This document shows, piece after piece, positions 56,053 to 64,000 of a stretch of DNA of 64,000 nt. The position numbers and the translations under genes are program-made. The first letter of the stretch is position 1. Each line of letters begins with the position of its first letter. The DNA lies in NCBI GenBank assembly GCA_028692105.1, contig JAQUYC010000004.1, positions 23,454-87,453 on the forward strand, given 5' to 3'. The notes below the pieces were generated by a model. That model was not told the origin of the DNA. It searched no databases and saw only the letters and a program-made list of their open reading frames with translations. Source of the stretch: Eubacteriales bacterium. GTDB lineage: Bacteria; Bacillota; Clostridia; Peptostreptococcales; Anaerovoracaceae.

Positions 56053-56084
56053 AATGACCATGAATCATATGATTCGTGGTCATT
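56053..56084 (+). terminator. Near-perfect 32-bp palindrome, probable terminator after tex
   Basis: AATGACCATGAATCAT pairs with ATGATTCGTGGTCATT with one mismatch (a G-U in RNA), followed by TTATTATG. It lies about 85 nt after the tex stop. Confidence 0.6.
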
Positions 56085-56124
56085 TTATTATGTAGGTTCA
56101 TATAATGTGAGAATAGGCCTTATT

Positions 56125-56149
56125 TTTAAGGGTGTTGAAAACCCTTAAA
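56125..56149 (+). promoter_or_regulatory. Perfect 9-bp hairpin in the leader of the duplicated helical protein gene
   Basis: TTTAAGGGT and ACCCTTAAA enclose GTTGAAA. It lies 68 nt before ATG 56217. There is no T-run after it, so it is more likely an operator or a 5' mRNA structure than a terminator. Confidence 0.4.
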
Positions 56150-56216
56150 TATTTGATGCCGATATAAAGAACTTTTGAGTTCGGAAAATCAAACCCTATT
56201 AAGGAGATGTAAAAGA

Positions 56217-57329
56217 ATGTATTACAACAGTCTTCAACTACCTCAGCCGTTAACTTATGAGCAGGCAAATATTATAAATGAATTTCGCATATTAATGAGT
56301 CAGTTGACCTATCTATTCCGTTTTTACATCGTAGAAGAGAGTGGGGCCGGTCTCGGCGATCCGCAGGACACAATTAATGAACTCATGAAATTACCGCTTA
56401 GAGGGAATGAATTAATAGAATCCATTACCGGTATTGAAGCTGACTTTACTCCAATAACGGAATCCTACATTATGGGGATTAAGAATTTAATTGACGCGAT
56501 GTTATCAGGAGATAATAAAAAGGCAGATGAAAGCATCAGGCAATTGTATAAAATCGCTGACGAAAATGCAAAATATCTGACAGAGATAAGCCCATACTGG
56601 AATGAAGAAAAATGGCGCGATTTATTTTATACTTTAAATGAGCAACTGGTTGCACAAGTTATTGCGATACAGACCGGAGATAACAACAAAGCATTGGACA
56701 TTTTTGCAACTGCAATGGAAGAAGCTCTAAAAAGAGCAGACTATTACGCAGAGGGATTTATTCACCTTCTGCCTGATGATCAACAGCAAATACCCACAGC
56801 ATATTTTAATATGATTAAAGATTTCAGAAGCCAGCGGACAGAATGGACATATCTGACACGTTTTTACATTGTTGCCAGAATTGTAGGGCTTGCCGATGAA
56901 GGGTATGTGACACAAAGATTCTATGAATTGATTCGCCGAATGAAAGAGAAGTTTGAGCTCGTTCTGGGCACCGAAATTGCTAATGAGATACTAAATTTAT
57001 TTTCAATATATACGATCAGGATGGAGGAGTTGCTCAATGCAATTTTGAGCGGTGATCAGGCTGCAATAGAAGTCCAAATAAATGAGTTTCGTCAATATGA
57101 AGATACAGTAGCAGCATACCTTGGCAGTATAAACCCTTACTGGGATGAAACCGTTTGGAAAGAGTTATTAAATACATCAGCAGAACTTATAATAGAAGAA
57201 AGCTATGACTTTTACAGAAAAGATTATACGGCAGCAATGCAAACATTTGAAGAACTTCTATATTCATCTCTGGCCATAGGAGATTATATGGCTTTAGGCT
57301 TGTACCAATATGCATTGATGCAGAATTAA
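56217..57329 (+). CDS. Internally duplicated all-helical protein of unknown function
   Basis: 370 residues built from two related halves of about 170 residues. Half 1 (about 15-180) and half 2 (about 200-365) share 'TYLFRFYIV'/'TYLTRFYIV', 'AMLSGDNKKA'/'AILSGDQAAI', 'ISPYWNEEKW'/'INPYWDETVW' and a closing 'ADYYAEGF'/'GDYMALGL'. There is no signal peptide or membrane segment. The (N/S)PYW block recalls an uncharacterised helical family common in Firmicutes, usually present as one unit. AAGGAG lies 10 nt before ATG 56217. It stands alone with hairpins upstream. The function is unknown. Confidence 0.8.
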   Translation: MYYNSLQLPQPLTYEQANIINEFRILMSQLTYLFRFYIVEESGAGLGDPQDTINELMKLPLRGNELIESITGIEADFTPITESYIMGIKNLIDAMLSGDNKKADESIRQLYKIADENAKYLTEISPYWNEEKWRDLFYTLNEQLVAQVIAIQTGDNNKALDIFATAMEEALKRADYYAEGFIHLLPDDQQQIPTAYFNMIKDFRSQRTEWTYLTRFYIVARIVGLADEGYVTQRFYELIRRMKEKFELVLGTEIANEILNLFSIYTIRMEELLNAILSGDQAAIEVQINEFRQYEDTVAAYLGSINPYWDETVWKELLNTSAELIIEESYDFYRKDYTAAMQTFEELLYSSLAIGDYMALGLYQYALMQN

Positions 57330-57470
57330 TAGTAAGCATACAGAATTAATAAGAATGGCTCTTGTTGTCCGCATCGCATTAGCTTCACCAATTAGCTCAT
57401 CGCCTTGATCAGGTCTCCTTGCACCTATTGATTTAAAGATTTATGAATGATACAATATTTATTAATTACC

Positions 57471-57550
57471 AGCTCGCCAAATTTGTGAAACAAATTTATG
57501 GCGAACTAATGCAAAGAAATCACAAATTTTAATTTGTCGATTTCTACTGC
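57471..57550. repeat. Repeat family H, copy 2 (reverse orientation)
   Basis: The reverse complement matches 14549-14630 at about nine of ten positions, including GCAGTAGAAATC, TTGTGATTTCTTTGCAT and AGTTCGCCAT. Hairpin arms change in pairs: CAATTTGT/ACAAATTG in copy 1 is AAATTTGT/ACAAATTT here, and ACAAG/CTTGT is ACAAA/TTTGT. It lies just upstream of the HAD phosphatase gene in a 245-nt gap; nothing else is recognised in that gap. Confidence 0.6.
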
Positions 57551-57574
57551 ACTGCGAAGGAGAAAAAGAGACGA

Positions 57575-58225
57575 ATGGCGAAAATAAATACCGTGCTGTT
57601 TGATTTTGATGGCACTATTATGGATACAAACACAGTGATCCTGCAATCCTGGCAGCATACATTCCTCACCTTTGAGGGAAGAAAAAGACCGGAAGAAGAA
57701 ATTTACAGTACCTTTGGAGAACCGTTATATATAACGATGGAAAAGGTTTTGCCCGATATTCCTGTGGAGGAAGCAACCTCTGTCTATAGAAGCTACCATT
57801 ATGACAATTTTACTGATTTGATAAATGTTTTCCCGGGCATGTTGGAATTATTGGAGAAACTGAAGAACAGCGGTTATAAAATCGGGCTGGTTACTTCGCG
57901 TCTGGCAAATACTACTAAAATCGGCTTGGAGAAATATGAAATGGAACAATATTTTGATACGATCGTTACCTGTGAGGACTGTACAAAGTTCAAGCCGGAT
58001 CCGGAGCCTGTGAACATCGCATTGGAACGGTTGGGGTCAATGCCTGAGGAGTCTGTCATGATCGGGGACTCTATGTTTGATATCCTTTGCGCAAAGAACG
58101 CCGGAGCAAAGGCCGTACTTGTAGGTTGGGCTCTTGCTGTCAGCGAAGAGGAAAAAAACGGTGACAATTCACCTGATCATATCATAAATAATCCCGAAGA
58201 TTTGCTGGATATACTAAAAGGATGA
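57575..58225 (+). CDS. HAD-superfamily phosphatase, PpaX-like
   Basis: 216 residues of HAD subfamily IA: motif I 'LFDFDGTIMDTN', motif II 'LVTSR', motif III Lys in 'CTKFKPDPEP' and motif IV 'MIGDSMFDILCAKNAGAK'. The length and the 'KPDPEPV' signature resemble pyrophosphatase PpaX or phosphoglycolate-phosphatase-like enzymes. GAAGGAG lies 10 nt before the ATG. Substrate specificity cannot be decided from the sequence. Confidence 0.85.
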   Translation: MAKINTVLFDFDGTIMDTNTVILQSWQHTFLTFEGRKRPEEEIYSTFGEPLYITMEKVLPDIPVEEATSVYRSYHYDNFTDLINVFPGMLELLEKLKNSGYKIGLVTSRLANTTKIGLEKYEMEQYFDTIVTCEDCTKFKPDPEPVNIALERLGSMPEESVMIGDSMFDILCAKNAGAKAVLVGWALAVSEEEKNGDNSPDHIINNPEDLLDILKG

Positions 58226-58241
58226 CACGATAAAAATCTGA

Positions 58242-58982
58242 TTATTCCTTAAAGCTCATGACGATGTTGAAAGAAACATCGCCTTTTGTATTGTTATAAC
58301 CCTGAAAACTCAGCCGGTTTTGGCTGCCAGCCTTTTTGATTGTAAAGTGATCCAAAGGACGTAGCTCAGATAAAAAGTTAATGTCCATTCTCTTTAAGTG
58401 ATTGAGGCTCTTTTGCTCTTCCACAGTAAATGTATCATATACAAATTCTCCGTAACGGCAGTTATTAACATGACCAAGACAATCGATCTGACTGGGCTGC
58501 ACGATCCGCTTTGCCATGGGTTCAAGGTCTGCTGTCATTTTAAAACCGGGAGCCGATTCGAGCAGAAAAATTTCAGTCGGTTCGTGCATGGGAAATGGTA
58601 CAGCTTTCTTTCGAAATACCGTACGTTTTTCTATATCCAACAAAACGGAATGTGTAGAGCCATGAAAAAGGACCTGCCCTTCTGAATCTTTAAACAGAAG
58701 TTCACGACGGAAATAAGGACCGTAATGCCGGGAATACCAGGTACTGCCATACACGGTCATACTTTCTTCGATAGGCTTTATAATTTCAACAGACATGGAA
58801 ATCAGTACCCATGCAAGACCGTATTTCATGGTGTTATCCACATTAAGACCAAGAAGAAAAAGATGGCGCTCTGCCATCTGCTCAAAAAGTATCTGATATG
58901 CATAAGGTTTCAGCTGATTGTATTGATTCAAATAAGAAGCTGCGGACAGCAGCTCGTAAACTTTTTCATTTTCTGCTTTCAT
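58242..58982 (-). CDS. Acyl-ACP thioesterase
   Basis: 246 residues with a double hotdog fold. The second half carries 'QIDCLGHVNNCRYGEFVYD', which includes the Asn/His pair (HVNN) typical of FatA/FatB-like bacterial thioesterases. It should release fatty acids from ACP in the cytosol. It converges on the phosphatase gene and starts at a divergent region full of 114-bp repeats. It is 42 kb from the ACP/KS cassette, so any link with that cassette is speculative. Confidence 0.85.
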   Translation of the reverse strand: MKAENEKVYELLSAASYLNQYNQLKPYAYQILFEQMAERHLFLLGLNVDNTMKYGLAWVLISMSVEIIKPIEESMTVYGSTWYSRHYGPYFRRELLFKDSEGQVLFHGSTHSVLLDIEKRTVFRKKAVPFPMHEPTEIFLLESAPGFKMTADLEPMAKRIVQPSQIDCLGHVNNCRYGEFVYDTFTVEEQKSLNHLKRMDINFLSELRPLDHFTIKKAGSQNRLSFQGYNNTKGDVSFNIVMSFKE

Positions 58983-59065
58983 GCAAATAATTCCTCACAT
59001 TCTTTGTCTAAACAATACTAACACAAACCGGCGCAATTTTAAAGATTGCGCAGAGAAGTTAAAGT

Positions 59066-59328
59066 TTCTACAGTCGAATATTTTCTACTAATGCGTTATA
59101 ACGATCACTTATATTAAATATGAATGCAGCTTTGCTGTAAGGAAGCGATCGTTGGAAACGCTGCAGATGTAAGAAAATATTCTACAGTCGAATATTTTCT
59201 ACTAATGCGTTATAACAATCACTTATATTAAATATGAATGCAGCTTTGCTGTAAGGAAGCGATCGTTGGAAACGCTGCAGATGTAAGAAAATATTCTACA
59301 GTCGAATATTTTCTACTAATGCGTTATA
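59066..59328. repeat. 114-bp tandem repeat, about 2.3 copies
   Basis: Units begin with TTCTACAGTCG at 59066, 59180 and 59294, exactly 114 nt apart; the third is partial. The first two differ at only one visible position (ACGATCAC against ACAATCAC). Each unit junction forms AGAAAATATTC-TACAGTC-GAATATTTTCT, a perfect 11-bp inverted repeat (59172-59200, 59286-59314). The unit also holds GCAGC...GCTGC and AGCG...CGCT pairings. It fills most of the divergent gap between the thioesterase and addB. No coding frame is evident. Confidence 0.85.
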
Positions 59329-59411
59329 ATTAACTTCATAAAGGCATCGAATTTATCGTAAAAAACAGCCGCTCATATAAGTGGCGAGGGAATATAACGG
59401 AAAGGTTAGCC

Positions 59412-62400
59412 ATGCTGCATATTTACTTTGGAAGGGAAAATCTTGATAAGAATAAGTTTTTATTTAACCGGATAGGCAGGACGCTTAATCAAACCGGTGA
59501 AAACGAACATCAGAATATCCTGCTCCTTGTACCGGATCAGTTCACATTGCAGGCCGAACGGGATGCCTTTACATATCTCGCCGCACAAGGACTGATGGAT
59601 CTGGAGATCATGAGCCAGTCAAGACTTGGATCCAAGGTTCTTTCGGAAGTAGGCGGAACGAATCGGGTACCTGTTGATAAATATGGAAGACATATGCTGC
59701 TTACGAAGATCCTGACGGAAGAAAACGACCGGTTAGAAACATTTCGCGGCATGAATCAGAAGGCATCCTTTATTGAGATGATCAATAATCTGATTTCAGA
59801 AATGAAGCAGTTTAACACTTCACCGGAGGATATACACAAGATCCTTGCGGAAACGCATGAGAATACAATGCTGCATAGAAAATTACAGGATATCCACATG
59901 ATTTACGATAAGTATGAAAAACTTATCGAGGGGAAATACCTTGATACTGAGGATTACCTAAACCTCTTTATACAGAGAATCAGGCAATCCGAGAGCATTC
60001 AAAATTCGATTATCTGGATCAACGGCTTCGATTATTTTACGCCAAAATCTCTTAATATAATTGAGCAGCTTATGATAACCGCAAAAGATGTCAGCATAGT
60101 ACTGACGGCCGATAGCTCATATGGAATGCGAGACCGGGTGGCGCTGCCGGAGAGCAGAGACAATGACCTGTTCGACCTGACCAGAGACCTGATCACAAAA
60201 TTAAAGCATATCTCAGAGAAAAACGGTATCAGTTATGAAGAGCAATACATCTGCAGTGAATCAGAAGAAAAGGCGGAGGCTCTGTCACATTTAGAACATG
60301 AGATATTCGCGCAGCCTTATCGGCAGGCGAAAGCAGGGAATGCAATCACACTATGTCAGGCAGCAAATTTTTATGCTGAAGCTGAGACCGCTGCTGCAAA
60401 AATAGTCCAATTAACAAGGGACGAGGGGCTGCGTTACCGTGATATTCTTGTAGTCTGCAACGATATGGAAACACGTGCTTCTGTGATAAAAAGAGTATTT
60501 GCAGATTATGGCATCGCGGCATTTCTGGACAAGAAGCGCGACATCCTTTACCATCCATCTGTGGAGTTTATTGCAGCACTTTTAGACATTACAGCCAAAG
60601 GCTGGTGTTACGAAGATATTTTCCGGCTCCTGAAAACACAGCTTACACCGGTCACCCCTGACGAATCTGAGAAATTGGAAAACTATGCTGTAAAATATCG
60701 AATAAGAGGAAACCGCTGGAAGACTGATTTTACATATGGTGCGATAGCGGAAGGAGAAGAAGCATTAGCAGAAATCAATAATATTAGAAAACAGGTATAC
60801 GATTATATCATTGAGTTTGAAAAAGAATTTAAGAAGGCGGATACAGTAAGGAAAAAAACTGCTGCCATATATGTTTATTTAAAGGAAAAGGCACAGCTAC
60901 CTGAAAGAATAGAGGCTTTGATTGCATATCTTGAAGCGGAAGGCCGATTGGAATACGCTTTAGAGGCTGCTCAGATATGGAGCGTTATTATCGACATTTT
61001 CGATCAGCTTGTTGAGTTGATCGGGGATGAAAAGATATCCTTCGATGAATACGGGACTATACTGAAATCCGGCTTGGAAGCAGTAGAAATCGGTCTTCTG
61101 CCACCATCCACAGATCAGATTATCGTGGGCACCATGCAAAGAACCAGAACAGGCAAGATTAAGGCTTTGCTCGTTATCGGAGCAAATGACGGACTGCTCC
61201 CGACAGCCGCAGGTTCAGAAAGTCTGCTGAATGAGGATGAAAAAACAGCTTTATATAGAAAAGGAATAGAAATTTGCAAGATTGATGATTTGCGGGCCAG
61301 AGAGGAGAAGCTGGCTATTTATAAAACGCTTTCTAAACCGACCCAACACCTATGGATGAGTTACTCAGCATCGGATCTTGAGGGCAGAGAAAGCAAGCAA
61401 TCCATTTTATTTGACAAGGTCAGAAAGATCTTTCCCGATTTAGCTGTATCGAAAGACCTTTTGAATGCCGGGGATCCCGCACTGCTCATTGAGACTTCGG
61501 TGAGCACCTTGAAACATATGACAGATGCTTTCCGAAATGCCGTGGACGGTGAATCTTTAGCGGATGAATGGAAAATGGTGTATCAATGGTATCGGGAATA
61601 TAACGAAGCATCTTTAGAGGCAGTTAAACAAGGGCTTTTCTTTGATAACAAACAGGAAAAGGTAAAAAAAGATCTGATTCGAAAATTATATAATAAGGAC
61701 CCATCCCTTATGAATTATGCATTTTCGCTAAGCCCTTCACGCCTTGAACGTTTTTCGCGGTGCCCCTTCTCACATTTTATCAATTACGGTCTTAAGCCGG
61801 ATGAGAGAAGAGTTTTTGAGATTGCAGGCAGAGAAATTGGTGATGTATATCATCAATGCTTTATGAAGCTTTCTGCTGCCTTGTCAGTTCCGGGGATGGA
61901 GATCACAGATCCGGAATCACCGTGGATGAACATAAGCAGAGAACAGTGTCAGCAGCTGATTGACGAGTATGTCGAAGAAGCCGCAATAGAATATAGGGAG
62001 GGCGTGCTGACACAGGGTGAAGAGGAATTATACCGTGGACAGCGTATGAAAAAAGTTGGGGGCGAAGCGGCATGGGCTTTAATTGAGCATGTTAAGACGG
62101 GTCGCATACAAAATGTTTTTTTTGAAAGCGAATTTGGAAAAGCCATCGATAAACAATTCCCGCCTATAGAAGTCCAACTTGGAGAACAAACCATCTATAT
62201 AGAAGGAAAGATTGACCGTGTAGATATTCTGAAGGGCAATAGCGATCAAGATAGCCGTTATATCAAGATTATCGATTACAAGTCGGGAAAAGAGAAATTT
62301 GATACCGATGAAGCAAAAGCTGGCTGGAAGCTGCAGCTTATGCTGTATCTGAGGGCTGCGATGGGAACCAACTCACGTGAGATGAACAGGGATAATACCT

Positions 62401-62846
62401 ATAAGCCTGCGGGGGTATTCTATTTTGAAATAGCTGAACCTCAGATTGATGTTACGGAAATGTCAGATGAGGCTTATATGGAAAGAGCGGCGGCAGAACA
62501 CAAAAAGAGCTTTAAGTTAGATGGCGTGGTCCTTGACGATCAAGCCATCATTGAAAGCATTGCCGGTGAGTTCTCAGGCTATTCGGACATCCTGCCTGTC
62601 AAGAAAACTAAAGAAGGATATTCAGGTACCACGGAAAAGAAGCTCTTGACAGAGAAGGATTTCTCGGAGCTGCTTGATGCAGTCGGCAGCAAGGTGAAAG
62701 AGCTTTGCGGTGAGCTCTCTGAAGGATCCATTGAGATCAAACCGAAAAAAGTCAAAGATGAAACAGCATGCAGGTTCTGCCTTTATAAAAGCATCTGCTA
62801 TTTTGACCTGAGTTTTGAAGGCTGCTCATATGAAGTAATTAAATGA
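59412..62846 (+). CDS. addB: AddB subunit of the AddAB helicase-nuclease
   Basis: 1,144 residues. The C-terminal nuclease domain has 'EGKIDRVDIL' and 'YIKIIDYKSGK' (PD-(D/E)XK type). It carries an iron-sulphur cluster formed by an early Cys ('FSRCPFSHFINYG') and the terminal 'CRFCLYKSICYFDLSFEGC'. Helicase-like motifs such as 'GTMQRTRTGKIKALLVIGAN' are present. The complex processes double-strand breaks for recombination. The N-terminus 'IYFGRENLDKNKFLF' lacks the GxGKT/S Walker A found in Bacillus AddB. No addA follows; the next gene is a surface protein. Confidence 0.92.
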   Translation: MLHIYFGRENLDKNKFLFNRIGRTLNQTGENEHQNILLLVPDQFTLQAERDAFTYLAAQGLMDLEIMSQSRLGSKVLSEVGGTNRVPVDKYGRHMLLTKILTEENDRLETFRGMNQKASFIEMINNLISEMKQFNTSPEDIHKILAETHENTMLHRKLQDIHMIYDKYEKLIEGKYLDTEDYLNLFIQRIRQSESIQNSIIWINGFDYFTPKSLNIIEQLMITAKDVSIVLTADSSYGMRDRVALPESRDNDLFDLTRDLITKLKHISEKNGISYEEQYICSESEEKAEALSHLEHEIFAQPYRQAKAGNAITLCQAANFYAEAETAAAKIVQLTRDEGLRYRDILVVCNDMETRASVIKRVFADYGIAAFLDKKRDILYHPSVEFIAALLDITAKGWCYEDIFRLLKTQLTPVTPDESEKLENYAVKYRIRGNRWKTDFTYGAIAEGEEALAEINNIRKQVYDYIIEFEKEFKKADTVRKKTAAIYVYLKEKAQLPERIEALIAYLEAEGRLEYALEAAQIWSVIIDIFDQLVELIGDEKISFDEYGTILKSGLEAVEIGLLPPSTDQIIVGTMQRTRTGKIKALLVIGANDGLLPTAAGSESLLNEDEKTALYRKGIEICKIDDLRAREEKLAIYKTLSKPTQHLWMSYSASDLEGRESKQSILFDKVRKIFPDLAVSKDLLNAGDPALLIETSVSTLKHMTDAFRNAVDGESLADEWKMVYQWYREYNEASLEAVKQGLFFDNKQEKVKKDLIRKLYNKDPSLMNYAFSLSPSRLERFSRCPFSHFINYGLKPDERRVFEIAGREIGDVYHQCFMKLSAALSVPGMEITDPESPWMNISREQCQQLIDEYVEEAAIEYREGVLTQGEEELYRGQRMKKVGGEAAWALIEHVKTGRIQNVFFESEFGKAIDKQFPPIEVQLGEQTIYIEGKIDRVDILKGNSDQDSRYIKIIDYKSGKEKFDTDEAKAGWKLQLMLYLRAAMGTNSREMNRDNTYKPAGVFYFEIAEPQIDVTEMSDEAYMERAAAEHKKSFKLDGVVLDDQAIIESIAGEFSGYSDILPVKKTKEGYSGTTEKKLLTEKDFSELLDAVGSKVKELCGELSEGSIEIKPKKVKDETACRFCLYKSICYFDLSFEGCSYEVIK

Positions 62847-62956
62847 CAAGAAAAATATTATATTAATTTGAATGACTACCCCCAAATTATTTAGTTCCTG
62901 AAAGAATATTGTAATAGTGAACTATTTTAACGGACTAAAAAAGGGGGTATTTTAAT

Positions 62957-64000
62957 ATGAAAAAAGTATTAGCCATTCTACTTACCGCAGCGCTGGTCAT
63001 GACACTTTTCAGCGGGACTGTATTTGCAGACAATGGCAACGGCAACGGAAAAGGAAAGTATAAGGAATTTAAGGATATGAAGGGTCACTGGGGCAAGCAG
63101 AGTGTTGAAAAGATGCAGCACCTGGGAATCCTTAACGGATATTCGGACGGGTCATTCAAGCCGGACATAGCACTGACTCAGGCTGAATTGGCTGTTATCA
63201 TTGATCGGCTAATTGACCTTCGGGGAAATAACGATGACGATGATGATCGGGATTATTACGATGATTGGGATGATGACGGCGATAAAGATTATTCCAAAAT
63301 TCCAAAATGGGCGAAAAAGGCAGTGAAGAAGGGTATCGACAAGAAATATTTTAACTTAAAGCGCTTTCACTCCCATGTTCAAGTAGACAGACTGACTGCA
63401 TGTGTAGCAATAGCGAAAGCCTTAAAACTGGAGCCGGTTACCGATTTTAACAGGAATCCGTTTAAAGATTTAGGACTTCTCAATGATGAGGATTTTGGAT
63501 ATCTGCTGGCGCTTTATGAAGAGGGCTACATAAAAGGGTATCCAAATGGAACCTTTAATCCATACAGCCTTCTTAGCAGAGCACAAATGGCTGCGATAAT
63601 AGAGAACTTGCTGGAGCAAGATGATGTTGATAAGGATTCTGATGACAAAACATCTCCGGATTGGGATAAGAATGATTATGTTACCGCAGCTGCCATTCGT
63701 ACAACAAGTGTAGATTTGAAATGGTCATCAGCTTCTGATGACGAAGGAGTCGTTGGCTATAAAGTAAGCTATAAGATCGATGGCGAGAAAGAGACTAAGA
63801 GTGTTACCGGCAGAACAGTGACAATAAAAGGACTTGAAGCTGACGAGGAATACACCTTTACTGTTGAAGCGAGAGATGAAGCCGGAAACTGGAGTGACGA
63901 CGGTCCATCAGTAACAGTGACAACCCTTAAAGAAGATGTAGCAGATACCTCTGCGCCAACCTGGTCAAGCGGAGCCGCCCTGACTGTAAGTCAATCTGCA
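62957..64000 (+). CDS. SLH-domain surface protein with fibronectin-III domain (runs off the window)
   Basis: 348 codons are visible, with no stop before the edge. A signal peptide (about 1-24, ending 'SGTVFA') is followed by a Gly/Asn/Lys stretch. Three S-layer-homology repeats follow: one with 'GILNGYSDGSFKPD' (about 38-86), a diverged one (about 112-157) after a very acidic linker 'NNDDDDDRDYYDDWDDDGD', and one with 'GYIKGYPNGTFNP' (about 165-215). A fibronectin-III-like domain (about 240-315) follows, and a new segment begins with 'TSAPTWSSG' at the edge. It should be secreted and bind cell-wall polymers through SLH. AAGGGGG precedes the ATG. Confidence 0.9.
   Translation, partial: MKKVLAILLTAALVMTLFSGTVFADNGNGNGKGKYKEFKDMKGHWGKQSVEKMQHLGILNGYSDGSFKPDIALTQAELAVIIDRLIDLRGNNDDDDDRDYYDDWDDDGDKDYSKIPKWAKKAVKKGIDKKYFNLKRFHSHVQVDRLTACVAIAKALKLEPVTDFNRNPFKDLGLLNDEDFGYLLALYEEGYIKGYPNGTFNPYSLLSRAQMAAIIENLLEQDDVDKDSDDKTSPDWDKNDYVTAAAIRTTSVDLKWSSASDDEGVVGYKVSYKIDGEKETKSVTGRTVTIKGLEADEEYTFTVEARDEAGNWSDDGPSVTVTTLKEDVADTSAPTWSSGAALTVSQSA

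Noticed and set aside
57340..57425. Possible tRNA or other structured RNA after the duplicated helical protein gene
   Set aside because: No acceptor stem, T-loop (GTTCGA) or anticodon arm could be formed.
58242..58982. Acyl-ACP thioesterase as part of the lanthipeptide acyl cassette
   Set aside because: It is about 42 kb away among core genes; a housekeeping role in fatty acid release is more likely.
59066..59328. Repeats upstream of addB as a CRISPR array
   Set aside because: The period is 114 nt with no unique spacers; whole units are repeated, so it is a tandem duplication.

Overview
The window looks like the chromosome of an anaerobic, probably endospore-forming member of the Clostridia (Firmicutes). 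Supporting signs are strong AAGGAGG-type ribosome binding sites, a SAM-I (S-box) riboswitch in front of metK, lysine 2,3-aminomutase, rubrerythrin, an aldo/keto reductase with two 4Fe-4S motifs, a CwlD-type amidase, ScpA/ScpB and an S-layer-homology protein. I recognised no rRNA, tRNA, insertion sequence or CRISPR array.

Region 1 (about 1-15,700) is the accessory part: a RiPP gene cluster. An HlyD-type secretion protein, a C39-peptidase ABC exporter and a second ABC exporter (the NHLM-type export set) are followed by two Nif11-type precursor peptides. These flank one LanM lanthipeptide synthetase whose zinc site reads Cys...Cys-Cys-Gly. Then come a GNAT-fold acyltransferase and an unrecognised HExxH putative metalloprotease. 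Convergent to these lies a small fatty-acid/polyketide cassette: ACP, FabG-type ketoreductase, a ketosynthase fused to a second ketosynthase-like domain, and a FabZ-type dehydratase. The co-occurrence of lanthipeptide enzymes, a GNAT and dedicated acyl-chain enzymes suggests a lipidated lanthipeptide pathway. This is an inference and is the main candidate for a new system.

Region 2 (15,900-19,100) is a DUF3311/sodium-solute symporter pair plus an M20-family amidohydrolase, probably uptake and hydrolysis of an N-carbamoyl or ureido compound. Region 3 (19,100-46,500) is a mixed metabolic and housekeeping stretch: an FtsH paralogue, lipoate ligase, two related D-2-hydroxyacid dehydrogenases, MtnA, ScpAB, a D-Ala-D-Ala carboxypeptidase, a PyrK-like/FAD oxidoreductase pair, an RluB-type pseudouridine synthase, lysine 2,3-aminomutase, MalQ, an AlaX editing protein, CwlD, a saccharopine-dehydrogenase-like protein, an aldo/keto reductase, a serine hydrolase, rubrerythrin, a very large chemoreceptor and one unknown protein.

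Region 4 (46,500-64,000) is mostly core: S-box riboswitch, metK and aspartate kinase; secA; prfB with its programmed +1 frameshift; a Tex protein; an internally duplicated helical protein of unknown function; a HAD phosphatase; an acyl-ACP thioesterase; addB; and the start of an SLH/fibronectin-III surface protein that runs off the end.

Three families of small non-coding repeats are dispersed through the window. They are a hairpin-rich element with pair-preserving changes (14,549, 23,314, 57,471), a long imperfect palindrome placed next to stop codons (12,617, 18,976, 52,334), and a 114-bp tandem repeat upstream of addB (59,066).
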